Below are positions 36,154 through 47,071 of a DNA stretch of 64,000 nt, in pieces. The translations under genes were made by a program, and so were the position numbers. How positions within the stretch are numbered: the first letter of the stretch is position 1; each line of letters opens with the position of its first letter. The notes under the pieces were generated by a model. That model saw nothing but the letters and a program-made list of their open reading frames with translations. It made no database searches and was not told the origin of the DNA. The DNA is taken from the NCBI RefSeq assembly GCF_051020765.1, contig NC_134932.1, forward strand, positions 9,114,001 to 9,178,000. Reading direction: 5' to 3'. This DNA is from Lasioglossum baleicum. Its lineage: Eukaryota > Arthropoda > Insecta > Hymenoptera > Halictidae.

Positions 36154-36615
36154 CACTGGAGAAAAAAAGGTAGTTACTTCAATAACACATGTGTTATTGT
36201 AATTTTTTTACTTCGATGAACATCAATGTATTCTTTTCAATAGAGCATGAAATTTAGAAGCAAATCGTGATGTATTTGAATTGTCTATCATGAAATGATC
36301 GAAAATATTATTCGATTCAATACCGTACATTATTATTCGTAATATTTCTCTTTTTCCTTCAATCAGATATGTTGTTAAAAAAATTTAAGAAATGTATTGA
36401 TTTATACTGGAATTGGTTTGAGGCCATATCTTATTTGTTTGAAAACATTGATGTCAAGCTATTCGCTTATACGATTGGCGGAAATGAGTTTTGCTATTGA
36501 AATTCGATAGTATTAAATATTAAAATAAGTTCATATGATATTGGCACTATTCAATAGTACATCTTATTGAATCAACATATATTTTTTTTCTTTCGACAGG
36601 ATTTTTTTCTCAGTG
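36154..36615. mobile_element. TA-target MITE with CACTGAGAAAAAAA ends
   Basis: Left CACTGGAGAAAAAAAGG, right ATTTTTTTCTCAGTG inverted, TA at 36152-36153 and 36616-36617. AT-rich 462-bp interior without coding potential. Tc1/mariner-like by target and end form. Confidence 0.65.
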
Positions 36616-36768
36616 TAGAACCTAGAACCACACCAAACTTCGAAGCCGATATCCTTTACCTTCTTCACGGAGGGGATCGACTTCTTATCGCGGTTTCTTA
36701 GCGATACGTTGCTCTCTATTGCGCTTCGCCCGGGACACGAAAGAAAAGAGCGCGTCGCTCCGTTCATT

Positions 36769-37030
36769 CAGCTCGGCAGTATTCTGCTAAACGCAATTGG
36801 ATCGTGCAATAAGACGCGAAAGCAAACTGTCTTCATATTCGTTCACACCTGTCCACGCGGATTCCGCCGCGTCTGAACAAGGCCTTAGCTCGGCAATTTT
36901 CCGCTAAACGCAATTGGTTCGTACAACAACAGCCCGTTCAGACACGGCGGATACCGCGCGGAGCTTATTTACATTAGCGTCTTCGTATTCGTTCACACCT
37001 GTCCACGCTGTCCTGAGCAAGGCCTAACTC
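36769..37030 (+). repeat. Imperfect tandem duplication with hAT-like short inverted repeats
   Basis: GCTCGGCA...GCTAAACGCAATTGG occurs at 36770 and 36891. TATTCGTTCACACCTGTCCACGC recurs at about 36837 and 36980 (period about 125-145 bp). GTTCAGACACGGCGGATACC is shared with the small MITE at 41250. Confidence 0.65.
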
Positions 37031-37343
37031 TCCGAGAATTGAGCGTCGACTCGAGACACGTCGAACGACGACGATGCGTTATCTCCGTTTCAACGAAAAT
37101 ACGAGACATACTCGCCGACTTCCCTGCATAATAAATAATCTACTCGGGGATAATACAATGGCCACGATCGATAGTCGTCTGCGAGTACGTTGCATCGAAA
37201 ACGATTCGCGACGTGGGTCCGAAAGGGCATGGGCGACTCGACATCTTAGCCGCAGATCGGAATTTATTTTATATAGAAATTTCTTAGCGCACAGATGTTT
37301 GCTCGGAGGCGAGCCAAGCCCTCGTCAAAGTTTACTTGGCTGT

Positions 37344-37376
37344 TCTCGCTCGCTCGCTCGCTCGCTCGCTCGCTCG
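37344..37376 (+). repeat. (GCTC)n microsatellite
   Basis: Eight perfect CTCG/GCTC units followed by a GCCC variant. Confidence 0.9.
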
Positions 37377-38019
37377 CCCGCTTCGCTTAACGTTCCTGCG
37401 CGGTTGTCTTTCTACGCTTCAGTAGCGTATCCTCTGGCTCGCGGAACCCCGTTCACCGAACCCTTTCGCATCGACGCCAATACCGATCCGGTAACGGACA
37501 ATTCTTCCTTTTCGGCGGTCTGGATGCGAACTAGACTTACAACGAGGTGGATGCAACTCTACGAGAACGTTCGCTCCAGTTTCTGGCCCAGATTATTCAA
37601 CGATCATTTCTAGACCGGAAATTCTCGTGAAAGAGGTAGACACACGTTCGAACGATCGACGATACTCAACAGACTCTCGACGCAAAACTGCGGGGATTAT
37701 ATGGTCGTCGGATTTGTCGCAATGAGAGAGACGAAATCGCAAGGTGTGCGGCGAGGACCACCACCCGGAAGTGCAGTGTTAACCCTTCCGACCCGAAGGA
37801 CGTGCGGTGTACGTCTTGATGCAACGTGATGAATTTTCGTCTTTTTATGACTCTACGATACATATTCTGAATAATAATCGCGCTGTAAATCATTTTTTGA
37901 TTTATATTTATAAATATAACGATATGAAATGAATGAGCGCGAACAGTGCGTCGACGGCCGTGCAAGGGGACAGATGGCGCACCTCCGTCGGGTCGAAAGG
38001 GTTATGGCGATAGTCTCGA

Positions 38020-38280
38020 TTCCAGAATTGCAAGGGTCCGGGATGTGTCTTCTCATTTCTGAATAATGCAAAGATATGGTTTCTCAGTAGTCAAATGCGC
38101 TAATAATGAACAATGCCGAATAGTGCAAATTACGCTTGTAAACGTAAAAATAGGACCTTGATCTTGTATCCAGCGCTTTTGACTACTGAAAAGCCCCATC
38201 TTTGCATTATCATGAAATGAGAAGGCGCGCATCCCGTACCCTTGCTGTCTTACAATTAGAAACGCGTCTACCCCCTTAAT
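38020..38280. mobile_element. Foldback MITE, GGGGGTAGAC family, internally deleted
   Basis: Contains both arms (CAGTAGTCAAATGCGCTA and AGCGCTTTTGACTACTG) and ends in CGTCTACCCCCTTAA. Much of the central region is missing. Confidence 0.7.
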
Positions 38281-38296
38281 TTCTGTATCATACATA

Positions 38297-38475
38297 CAGT
38301 GGCGCGTTACCCTATGGGCAACTTGGGCAAATGCCCGGGGCCCCAAGCAAAAGGGGACCCCGAACACAAACCAAGATCCAAATTCTACGTTTTTCTCATA
38401 AAGTTATTTCGTTGGGGTTAGGGGCCCCGAAATTCTACTTCGCCCAAGGCCCCAACTAGTTATAACACGCTACTG
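38297..38475. mobile_element. hAT-type MITE, CAGTGGCG ends, perfect 8-bp TSD
   Basis: Left CAGTGGCGCGTTACC, right TATAACACGCTACTG. Flanking CATACATA at 38289-38296 and 38476-38483 is an exact 8-bp duplication. Interior is CCCGGGGCCCC-rich, resembling the widespread CAGTGGCGTA non-autonomous hAT elements of animals. 179 bp, non-coding. Confidence 0.8.
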
Positions 38476-38488
38476 CATACATACATAT

Positions 38489-38743
38489 ATCTGTGGTTGT
38501 CAGGAAGAACTCCGTGTGTCCCATTCTTTCACTTTCGATATATATGCCGTTTAAAGTTTTGATCACTAATGCTTTGACATAGAACATCGGTTAAATTGCA
38601 TTATTTGTCTCAGCCTTTCGAATTGACTTTCACGATTTTTCTTCTGGTAAAGACGAAGATCGTATACTATAAAGCTCGATTAATGCATAAACGGAAATTT
38701 TTTGATATTGTGACGTGCGGAGTTTTTCCTGATAACCACAGAT
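38489..38743. mobile_element. Short TIR repeat (TCTGTGGTTGTCAGGAA ends), uninterrupted copy
   Basis: Ends ATCTGTGGTTGTCAGGAA and TTCCTGATAACCACAGAT are inverted over 18 bp with one mismatch. Contains the TTAA empty site at 38680-38683 that is filled in the copy at 31512-32227. Superfamily not assigned. Confidence 0.75.
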
Positions 38744-38749
38744 ATCCAT

Positions 38750-39480
38750 AATGACAGGGGAATGGAAAGATCATGGGGCCCGCGATCGCTACGCTCCTGG
38801 CGTATGTATGTCGGTGGTTGGGGCGGGAGGGTTTGGGGGGAACATAAGCGAGTGGGAGCGACGTGGCTAGTTGCGCGACTAAGTGAACGAACCAGAACGA
38901 GAAGGAAACAGAGCGAGATAGGAGGAGGAAGGTTGGAGAAGGACGTCGTAGGGAAAGAGGCGAATCGTGGTGCGCGGGGTGGTGAGGTGCTCTCAGCCAA
39001 CTAGAGAGAGAGAGAGTTTGATAGAGGGAGTTCGCGAGATGTCTCCCTTTACCGCGTAAAACAGATAGCGAGAGAATGAGGCGAAGAGAGAGAGACGAGT
39101 GAAAAGTAGCAGCCTGGGTAGAAAGAGAGGAGCTGAATGAACGTACGTACGCGGTAGAGGGAGAGAGAGACGCGACGACGACGACGGTGAACGCGGCAGG
39201 TACGAGATAGAGGGGAGACGGAGGATCGAATGAATGAACGGTGCACGACGAGGATAGAATTAATGAGTGGGATAAATATAGAAGCGTGTAACGCGGCAGA
39301 ACGAGACGGCCCATCCCTTCCTCTCGTTCCGTTTTTCTATCCACAAACACACACACACACACACACACACAGCCTCTCTCTTCCTTCTCCTCTCCTCTCT
39401 TTCTCTCTTTTCCTCTCGTCTTGCTTGGTTCAACGCTGACCGAGAGACTCGACTCGACTCAACACGATTCTACTCGACTC
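38750..39480. other. GA/CT-rich intronic block with (AC)n
   Basis: Purine-rich on +, with repeated GAGAGA and an (AC)n at 39345-39372. Long Ser/Arg/Leu frames on the minus strand are composition artefacts. A regulatory role is possible but unsupported. Confidence 0.45.
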
Positions 39481-39540
39481 GATTCGACGACTGGCTGATT
39501 CTCTTCGCGATCGAACGCGACTGCTCTACCAGAGCTAGGT

Positions 39541-39710
39541 AGGTTGGTAGGTACATAGGTGCAAGATCAAACGAAATGGAACGAAAGGATTCATCGTACT
39601 ACGTACTGGTGTACACTTACGGCGCGCACCGACGATCTGCTGTTGAATCGTCGTGTCCACGCGTCCCGGTACCAACTTCTATCGACAGCTTAGTACGCTA
39701 GGAACTCTTC
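39541..39710 (+). repeat. Local direct duplication, copy 1
   Basis: From AGGTGCAAGATCAAACGAAA to AGTACGCTAGGAACTC it matches 40565-40719 closely, including ACTGGTGTACACTTACG. Between the copies lie a foldback, a foldback fragment and a Tc1 MITE. Confidence 0.85.
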
Positions 39711-40148
39711 AAGGGGGTAGACTCGATTCCAGGATTCCAAGGGTGCCGGATGCACCTTTTCATTTCTGGATAATGCAAAGATGAGGGTTCTCAGTGGTGA
39801 AAAGCGCTAGGTAAAAGATCAATCTAGGTCGCGGTAGACCTCAAAAGTCCTATTTTTACGTTTACGAGGCGTAATCTGCATTATTCGGAAGCATGTAGTT
39901 GTCGCAGCTTTATGAAAATAGTTATACAAGTGCAGCTGTATGCTTCCGAATAATGCAAATTAGGCTGCCGAATAATGCAAATTACAACTCGTAGACGTTA
40001 AAGTAGGACTTTTGAGAGCGATCGTGGCCTAGATTGATCTTTCATCTAGCGCTTTTCAGTACTGTAAAATCCCATCTTTGCATTACCGAGAAATGAGAAG
40101 GAGCATCCCGCACCCTAGCAATCCTGTAAAAACGAGTACACCCCTTTA
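39711..40148. mobile_element. Palindromic (foldback) MITE, GGGGGTAGAC family, best-preserved copy
   Basis: Left end AAGGGGGTAGACTCGATTCC, right end AACGAGTACACCCCTTT. Arms pair through AAGCGCTAGGTAAAAGATCA, GTCCTATTTTTACGTTTACG and TGCATTATTCGGAAGCAT, with a short centre near 39930. A 90-bp arm fragment of the same family lies at about 40187-40275. Confidence 0.85.
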
Positions 40149-40334
40149 TGTGGCTTCCATCTGGTTTAGGAGGTCTAAGTCTAACTAATAAAGAATAATG
40201 CAAATTACGCGTCGTAAACGAAAAAATAGAACATTTTGAGTCTTTTTATCTAGCGTTTTTGACTAGTGATAAACCCATTTGCCTGCATATACACCGATCG
40301 TTATCTTACTTTTCGACTCGACTGTAGGTAGGTA

Positions 40335-40564
40335 CACTGCTGTGCAGAAGAAAGAACTCACCCGGCCATATTTAATAGAAAAACTTAAAAAGTCAAATAA
40401 GAACACAGTAAGTTTTGAAAAAGTATTCCGCTATTGCGGATTATCTAATATACCTTAAATGCAATAAATCAATCATTGTACAATACAATTTCTATACATA
40501 AAGATATTGTTTGTCGTTATATCTTATAATAATACTGGGTGCTTCTTTCTTTTGCACAGTAGTG
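40335..40564. mobile_element. Tc1-type MITE, CACTGCTGTGCA ends, in a duplicated segment
   Basis: Left CACTGCTGTGCAGAAGAAAG, right CTTTCTTTTGCACAGTAGTG inverted. Left TA target present; the right flank is TG. The paralogous segment at 39541 lacks the element, giving an empty site near GGTACATAGGTGC. About 230 bp, non-coding. Confidence 0.8.
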
Positions 40565-40719
40565 TGGCTAGGTGCAAGATCAAACGAAATGGAACGAAAG
40601 GATTCATCGTACATACCACGTACTGGTGTACACTTACGACGCGCACCGAGGAACTGAATCGTCGTCCACGCGTCTCAATACCAAATTCTATCGACAGCAT
40701 AGTACGCTAGGAACTCATT
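40565..40719 (+). repeat. Local direct duplication, copy 2
   Basis: Matches 39541-39710 from GGCTAGGTGCAAGATCAAAC to AGTACGCTAGGAACTC with small indels. Confidence 0.85.
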
Positions 40720-42240
40720 CAGCCATGATCGTCCCGTAACTCGCTCCTTCTCTATCCGGTCAATCGTCTCTTTCTACTCCGTCAGCCATCCCGAGTTCTA
40801 TCGGTGTAGGCACCGAGCAGCAACCACGTCGCGTAGGAAGTCGTCGTTTTTTTCCAGAGTGCTGGAACGCTGATTACGGAATTGCGAGCCGCCTTTCGCA
40901 GGGAACCGTGAACATTCTCACCGGAGATCGGCTACGAAACCCGCACGCGGAGAAAGAGAGAAAGATTTACTCGGTTCAGCGTTTTTAAACTGTAATGCGC
41001 ACGACTTTCGCGGATTTTCCTTCCGTGCTAGAAACTCAACGGCGGAACAGTGAAATCAGCTGTGAACCGCTTTCGGATTCGTCGCAGGGATCCCCTGGAC
41101 TTTTTGAATTCGTTCGATCCGTGAATTTTCTTATTTCGAATCTCTGGATCTTGCCTACAGAGACACGAAGTGCTTCGACACTTCTATGGTCTGCTTTCCG
41201 AAAGCAAAATCAAAGTCGACGCGTTTTGCCAAGCATTTCGTTTGGACTCCATTCAGACACGGCGGAAACCGCGCGATTTTTGTTTCGGTCCACGCGGACA
41301 GATGTGAGCGAATATGAAAACGCTAATGTAAATAAGCTCGGCGCAGTTTCCGCCATGTCTGAACGGGGTCTTATAGTTGAACGGAAGCGTTCGATCGGGA
41401 TAAATTCGAGCGACGACCTTCGAATCGGTATTATAACGAGACATGTGCCGCGTCCCGAATAATGAAACTAGAGGCGGGATCGCGTGGGCGAGGATGATGG
41501 CAGCGGCGATCGAATAAACTCGCTGGACGATGCGAGCCGGTTAATTAACGGTCTCGAACGATTCCCGCAGCTTCAGAATGGCATGGCGATTAAACGGTAA
41601 CGGTACCCCGCTCGTTCTTCTACGTATGTAGCGTTCGCGGCGAGCGGAAATGGATCTCGAGCGTTTCCGTCAGCAATTTTCGACAACCCGGACGGAAGCA
41701 TATCGAAGAATCTCGATTCCCCGTTGAATACGGAACACTTTCGCAAGGATATCTGATGCGGAGATTAAATGAAACTAAAATTGACAGTGATGTCGTCCGC
41801 CAAAACAAGTCCGTTTTATTCTACCACAAGAAGTTGACAGTGCTAGCGTAAATTCGAGCAATAAGGATGCCTTGTTGCCAGCGTGTCCACTACCTCGTTT
41901 TAATGCACCCTTAAATGCTCTGGGTTTGTCCCTGGGAGGGAAATATCATTCGATATTTCTTACAATCGCGGAACCGATTTCCGACCGTTCCTCCTACGAG
42001 CGTGCCGCGCGTTTCATATTTGTTTACGCGCGACGCGATAATCAGCTTGCTTAAACTCTAGCGCCAAAGTGGTTTTGCGTGTTCGTTTCCGGCTGATTTT
42101 TCTGTCGACCGGGTTTTCTCGGCCGATCGACACCGCGAAACCAGTATGAAAATTCGTTCGACGACACGCGGATCAGTTCCCAGTCGAGAAGTTCCTACAG
42201 CGCTCGACGGCTTAGCTCTCGATGTTGCCAATAGAGAATT
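40720..42240. other. Intronic DNA, no gene recognised
   Basis: Apart from the small MITE at 41250-41368, only chance frames are visible (e.g. 40995-41462). Confidence 0.4.
41250..41368. mobile_element. Very short MITE, about 119 bp
   Basis: Left CCATTCAGACACGGCGGAAA, right TTTCCGCCATGTCTGAACGG inverted over about 26 bp. The same end occurs at about 36929, within the tandem duplication there. Confidence 0.65.
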
Positions 42241-42291
42241 GCTCGTGCCGTGATAGAGAGACGACACAGAGAGCTAGATAGATAAATAGAT

Positions 42292-42328
<37 letters not shown>

Positions 42329-43990
42329 AAAGCAAAAAGATTGAAAAAACGATGGGCGGGAAGATCGTGAGGTCTCCAGCGAGGCGTCCGAAGAGCGTCA
42401 CTGTCACCGCGACGACGCCGCCGGTGGTGTACACGGTGTGACGACATAGGTAATGTTTTCATTCAATCTAAAGCTTCAATGATAGCTTCCGCCCATTCAT
42501 AAAAAGCTTCGTGTTGCGAACGAGTCGTTGGCCACGATATCGCCAGATGGCATACCGTGCACGGAACTCGACCGACCGCGGCCCTCGTCTCTCTCTCTCT
42601 CCCCCTCTCCCTCTCATTCCTTCTCAGACCCCTCTTGCACGCATACGAACACAAACACACACAATCGTGCAGGCGCGTACGCACACACACAATCGTGCAG
42701 GCGCGTACGCACACACATACGTGCACACCAGTTTTTCTCCTCTCGACCCCTCGCCCGACCGTCGCCATTCATGGCTTCCTTCCCACCTTCTCTCTTCCTG
42801 CTTTCCCCTCCCTCCCCCGCCGTTTCGTCCTACTGGCTCTCGGTCGTTCCCTTTTCGTCCCCGCGGTCTCGCGCGCGCCCATCCCCCTCCGCAATTAATG
42901 GGTACCCCCACCAATCGAGCAGGTTACGCTCGCGGCCAATCGCCGTCGGTCCTGTCACCCCCACTACCAAGCCGACGGCTCTCCACCTCGACTTCGACTC
43001 GGTGACGGCGAGCTCGTTGTCAGTCGTTCGCCAACAGTCGTCGCGTGTCTTTCGGTCTCTTTGACGTGTCTCGCCGACATCGGTCAACCCGACCCGACCC
43101 GGCTCGGCCCGAACCTCGAGAGAGAGAGACACGTCCATTCATCGTTGGCCGCGTGTTGCGGGAGCGCGCGCGCACGCTTCCGTCGTCGTTGCGTTGTCAT
43201 CTGGCTGCCTTCGTGAACGATACTCTCTTATACGCTCTCTGGGGTCTCCCTCTCGTTCTCTCTTTTTATCTTTCTCTCTCTCTCTCTCTCACACATACAC
43301 ATACATACACACACAGACACACATTGACTCTGCGAATCGAGGCTGATCGGGCGATGAGACTACCGACACTCTATTCTCAGAGATTGCTCCCCGCCCACCG
43401 GTGAAGTTGGAACGCGGCGTTGGAGGGGAAGTCCCGTTGTCGGAGGCAGCGAGACGCACGATATCCGCCGGAAGTTACGGACGCGCCGAGAGATGCGTGT
43501 AACGGCCTCGAGCGGACGTCCCCTCGGACTCATCGGTGTCGTTTGGTGGTGCGCGTGACGCTTACGACGCTCTTCTGTGTGTCGTTGTGTTTCCTCTCTT
43601 TTCGTGCCGTGTCGTGTCGTGTCGTCGCCAGTGTGCAATCTCATCGGAGAAGAGAGAGAGAGCGAGAGAGAGGATATCGTCCTGCCCCGATTCACACCCG
43701 GAAACATTAGCGGACGGGAAATGAGCACGGGAGCGGGAGGACAAGACCGATGAGAGTCGCGCCGGCTCGTTCTCCCATCCCCCTGGAATTCGAGGAAGCC
43801 CCCAGATAGACATCCGTTCGTAACGCCGAGCCGGGACTCGAAATCGACCTGTAACAGAGGTGTGCGCCTCCGTAGCTCTGCTCGCGAGCCCTCGATACAC
43901 CGGACACGCCTCCAGAATCTATTGCTCCGGCTTCGGCTCCGGCCCTGGCCCTCCACGAGCCCACCTTCTTTTCTGGATTTTCGCTGGTCC
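42241..43990. promoter_or_regulatory. GC-rich, microsatellite-rich island inside the intron
   Basis: Composition changes sharply to CG-rich sequence with (GA)n at 42295-42324, CT tracts near 42590 and 43270, an (AC)n and a two-unit 29-bp tandem (AATCGTGCAGGCGCGTACGC) at about 42656-42715. It closely resembles the 8.9-12.1 kb first-exon region. An alternative sprouty promoter/first exon is a reasonable guess. Possible donors are ATAG|GTAATG (42450) and TCA|GTAAGT (44003), but no coding frame joins exon 2 from them. Confidence 0.35.
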
Positions 43991-44192
43991 CATGAATTTT
44001 CAGTAAGTCACGTCATGTATCCAGAGATCAGGAATATTATTTTCACTGCTCGTTCTTCCTCCCCCCATCGGTCGTCCCATATTGAAAAATCAACGGGATC
44101 GAGCGGTTCAACCCTTTGAGCGTTCAGTGCTCGAGCGTAATCTGCGGAGTCTATAATGTTGGTGTGCAACGATTGCCACTTTCAAAACTTCA

Positions 44193-44422
44193 TTAACCCG
44201 TTGCCCTACAATATCGTGACAGACTCGTGATGCACATTCTGAACACAGAGTCTAATAAATATGTATGCTATTCATTTCATTTAACACTAAACCTACCGAC
44301 CATCAAACGTGACTGATGTGTATGGTATTTTAAAAGTAACTTCCTTTTTTTTAGGAAATAACGAACTACAAAAAAGTTCTGATCACTGAAACCGTAAAAT
44401 AAATCGTAGGGCAAGGGGTTAA
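44193..44422. mobile_element. TTAA-type MITE, CCCCTTGCCCTAC family
   Basis: Left TTAACCCGTTGCCCTACAAT, right CGTAGGGCAAGGGGTTAA, TTAA at both ends. 230 bp. A TTTTTTAGGAAATAACGAAC block is shared with the 25237 copy in inverted order. Confidence 0.85.
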
Positions 44423-44587
44423 AGGGGTAGAACAATGCAAAGATAGGGTTTCCAGTAGACAAAAGCTGCAGCATAGATTGAGCTTTATCTAGCGCTTTTG
44501 AATACTGAAAAACCCCGCCTTTGCATTCTCGAGAAATGAGAATGCGCATCCGCACCCTTGCAATCCTGGAAACGAGTTTATCCCCGG
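44423..44587. mobile_element. Foldback MITE, GGGGGTAGAC family, strongly deleted
   Basis: Abuts the preceding TTAA element. Both arms are represented (CCAGTAGACAAAAGC; AGCGCTTTTGAATACTG) but the core is lost. About 165 bp. Confidence 0.6.
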
Positions 44588-44589
44588 CC

Positions 44590-46358
44590 GAACATACCGC
44601 GTCGCTCCATTAAGGAAAATCACTTCGTCATTTTTAGTCATAGACTAATGTGTACACAATTATTTATATCTTCAACGCTGTACGCGCGGTATTGCAGCAT
44701 TTCCCTGCAATATTAAAGCCTAACATGAAAGGAATCAATCGCTTCGATACGAGGAGAACAATCCCCGAACCACAGGCAGAAGAATTTCCGCACCGGAAGT
44801 AGTCGCACCCCATCCCGCTCGACTTTCAAATTTCAAATTCTACCGATGGAAAGTCGCGTCGATGGTTCGCGTCGAGCATATTCATTAGAACGAATGGCCC
44901 AGTTGTTTGATTAGGGAAACTCGAACGGAAGAAAACGCGCCTCCGAATGAAAGAGAATGGAACAGGATTTGTTCGCGAACAGAGAGATTGAATCGTTCGC
45001 TGTCTCCTGTACATTGCACGCTGCACGCTCTGCTGCGAGCGCAGAAAATCCGCCCGAGCCAGCGAGATAAGCTTCGAAAGATTAGGAATCGAGCCGAACC
45101 GTGGTAGCAGTTGTAACGAGGGTGTTACTCCCGAGGCGTAGTATCTCCGTCAGATTTCCTTACGAAGAACTGGACCACCGACCAGATAACGCGAACCGCG
45201 CGCGCCGGAATTTTGGCATTTAAATCGCCAGTTTCCCTTTCCCTCCTAATTGATTAATTTAAACATTTCCGCTCGTTGTCTCCGAGCGTTGCGTAAACTA
45301 TATCTTTACTATTTATCTGTAGTTTTAATCATTATATTTAAATCTAAATTCAAATTCAACACTCAGCAGTCGAATTTAAATCGAAATTCAACTTCCGAAT
45401 TCCGAATCGCCGGGTTGCGGGTTTCGAGGTTGTTGAGTTTCTGGTAAACATGAACGATATTATCGCTCGTTCCGCGGCACCGGATAACGCGATCGTACGG
45501 AAACGTGCTGCGGCGAGGAAGCACGTCCGGTCTTATCTCGAGCGTTTCCGCCGTGAATCAAAGGGAGGCTATCCGTGCCGGAACGTCGGTTAAACGTTCT
45601 TCGGAATTTTTTCGAGAGCGGCCTACGTTTCTGGAAACTGATCGGAAAGTTTTATACATATTTTTAAATACGTACGATTTTTTAACTACTCGTTACTACA
45701 CGAATTACCGTCGCGATGTCGAACATTCGACTCGGCGGTTGGTGTGTTATCGATGAAAAATAAATTGTTTCGTGTCTGCGATCGAGTGGTCGCGAAAAAC
45801 AATGAGCTAGCGAGCGAACGGTCTCCTCGTTATCATTCGAAGCGCGCCGAGACAATCGGGAACGTTAAACGAACGCGGAACGTGACCGCACGCGAAATAT
45901 TGGACGGTATATCGGCGTCGTGACCGGCACGCGGATATTGCCAAACCAATCGTCCTGTCACAATTACGTGATTAGCAATCATCCTCGAAAGCTCTCGCTG
46001 TTCCACGCTCGTTTATGTACAGGCTGGTTCACAACTCGTTCTCCCCGTTTCGCTCTTCGAATCGTCGGCGATTCGACCTCCTCAGAAGATTTGCGACAGT
46101 CGGCTGGCATTGTCGTCGAAAAGCTGAAGCAACCCATTGTTCCTTGAACGTTGGCCAGTCTTTCAATTTCTCTAGAACCGTCTAGAATCGTCTACGGGCG
46201 AGCATTATTCATTGCAAACGAATAACGAATGCAGAAGGAAAGGGTTCCCAAGAGTCCTAGAAATAAGGAAATTCCATCTTTGCGTTAATCATCGTCTCGA
46301 GGAAGGTTCTGTCGTATTTGAAATAAAACATTTGAATGAATTTATAAAAATGTATATG
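44590..46358. other. Intronic DNA, no gene recognised
   Basis: Only short overlapping frames and no repeat boundary seen. Confidence 0.4.
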
Positions 46359-46490
46359 GCGACTCCGAGGCGCCACTAAAAATTGCTGTACCGATATTCG
46401 AAGTACTTAGGTATTTTGTATTTCATATCCATAAAATTTCAACACGATCTTAGGGAATGGAAATATTCTAGATGGGAAGAAATGATATAA
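46359..46490. mobile_element. Fragment of the long TTAA-element interior
   Basis: GGCGCCACTAAAAATTGCTGT and GGAATGGAAATATTCTAG blocks match the interior of 31703-32165. No termini are present. Confidence 0.5.
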
Positions 46491-47071
46491 TTTCCATTAT
46501 TTGTAACAACTCGTTGCCATCTTTCAGATAACCTGTCAATTCCAGTTTCCCGGTCACTCACTAGCAACATGTGTTTTTGATTCACAAGCAAAATGATCTG
46601 CTTATTTAAAATACGACAGAACTTTCTTAGATAGACTTGTAAGGGCCCGCTGGAATCGTAAGGCACGACCGCGTCGTAGCTTTCTCAAACAATATCCTTC
46701 TGTAGCTTACTAGAGCCGACTTTTTGAGTCGAAGCCACGCTGCAAGGTCAAGCCGCCTGCGCGAACGATCTTTCCTCGGAACACGGCTGCACCGTTGCAC
46801 GAATGCCTCCGGGCTACCGTGACAAAACGATTTGTTCGCGCCTGCGAGCAACTTCCTTTCAACTCTGTCTCCTTTTCAATGAAAATTCCCTCGCCTCAAC
46901 AAAACGTTGTCCCCCTTCTCCTCTGTCGTATTCCTCCCCGACACGTTCGGCTGAACGAGGTTCCGCAGAAACGCGCGAGAATCGAGGAAGCGATCGATCG
47001 ATCGTTATCGTGATCCTGGGATAAAGCAAGCGCGGGTGCTGCGCGCTGTTATTTTTTTAAAAGTATTACTG

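Noticed and set aside
38667..39368. 233-codon minus-strand frame
   Set aside because: Runs through the complement of GA and AC repeats. Low-complexity Ser/Leu/Val, no domain, no orthologue-like features.
42511..43064. Overlapping 160-180 codon + frames
   Set aside because: Repeat-driven (CT, AC and a 29-bp tandem), equal-length frames in several phases.
43992..44002. ATG with a following donor (TCA|GTAAGT) as an alternative sprouty start exon
   Set aside because: Joining to 50229 gives a stop two codons later, and the frame that would match has TGA immediately upstream.
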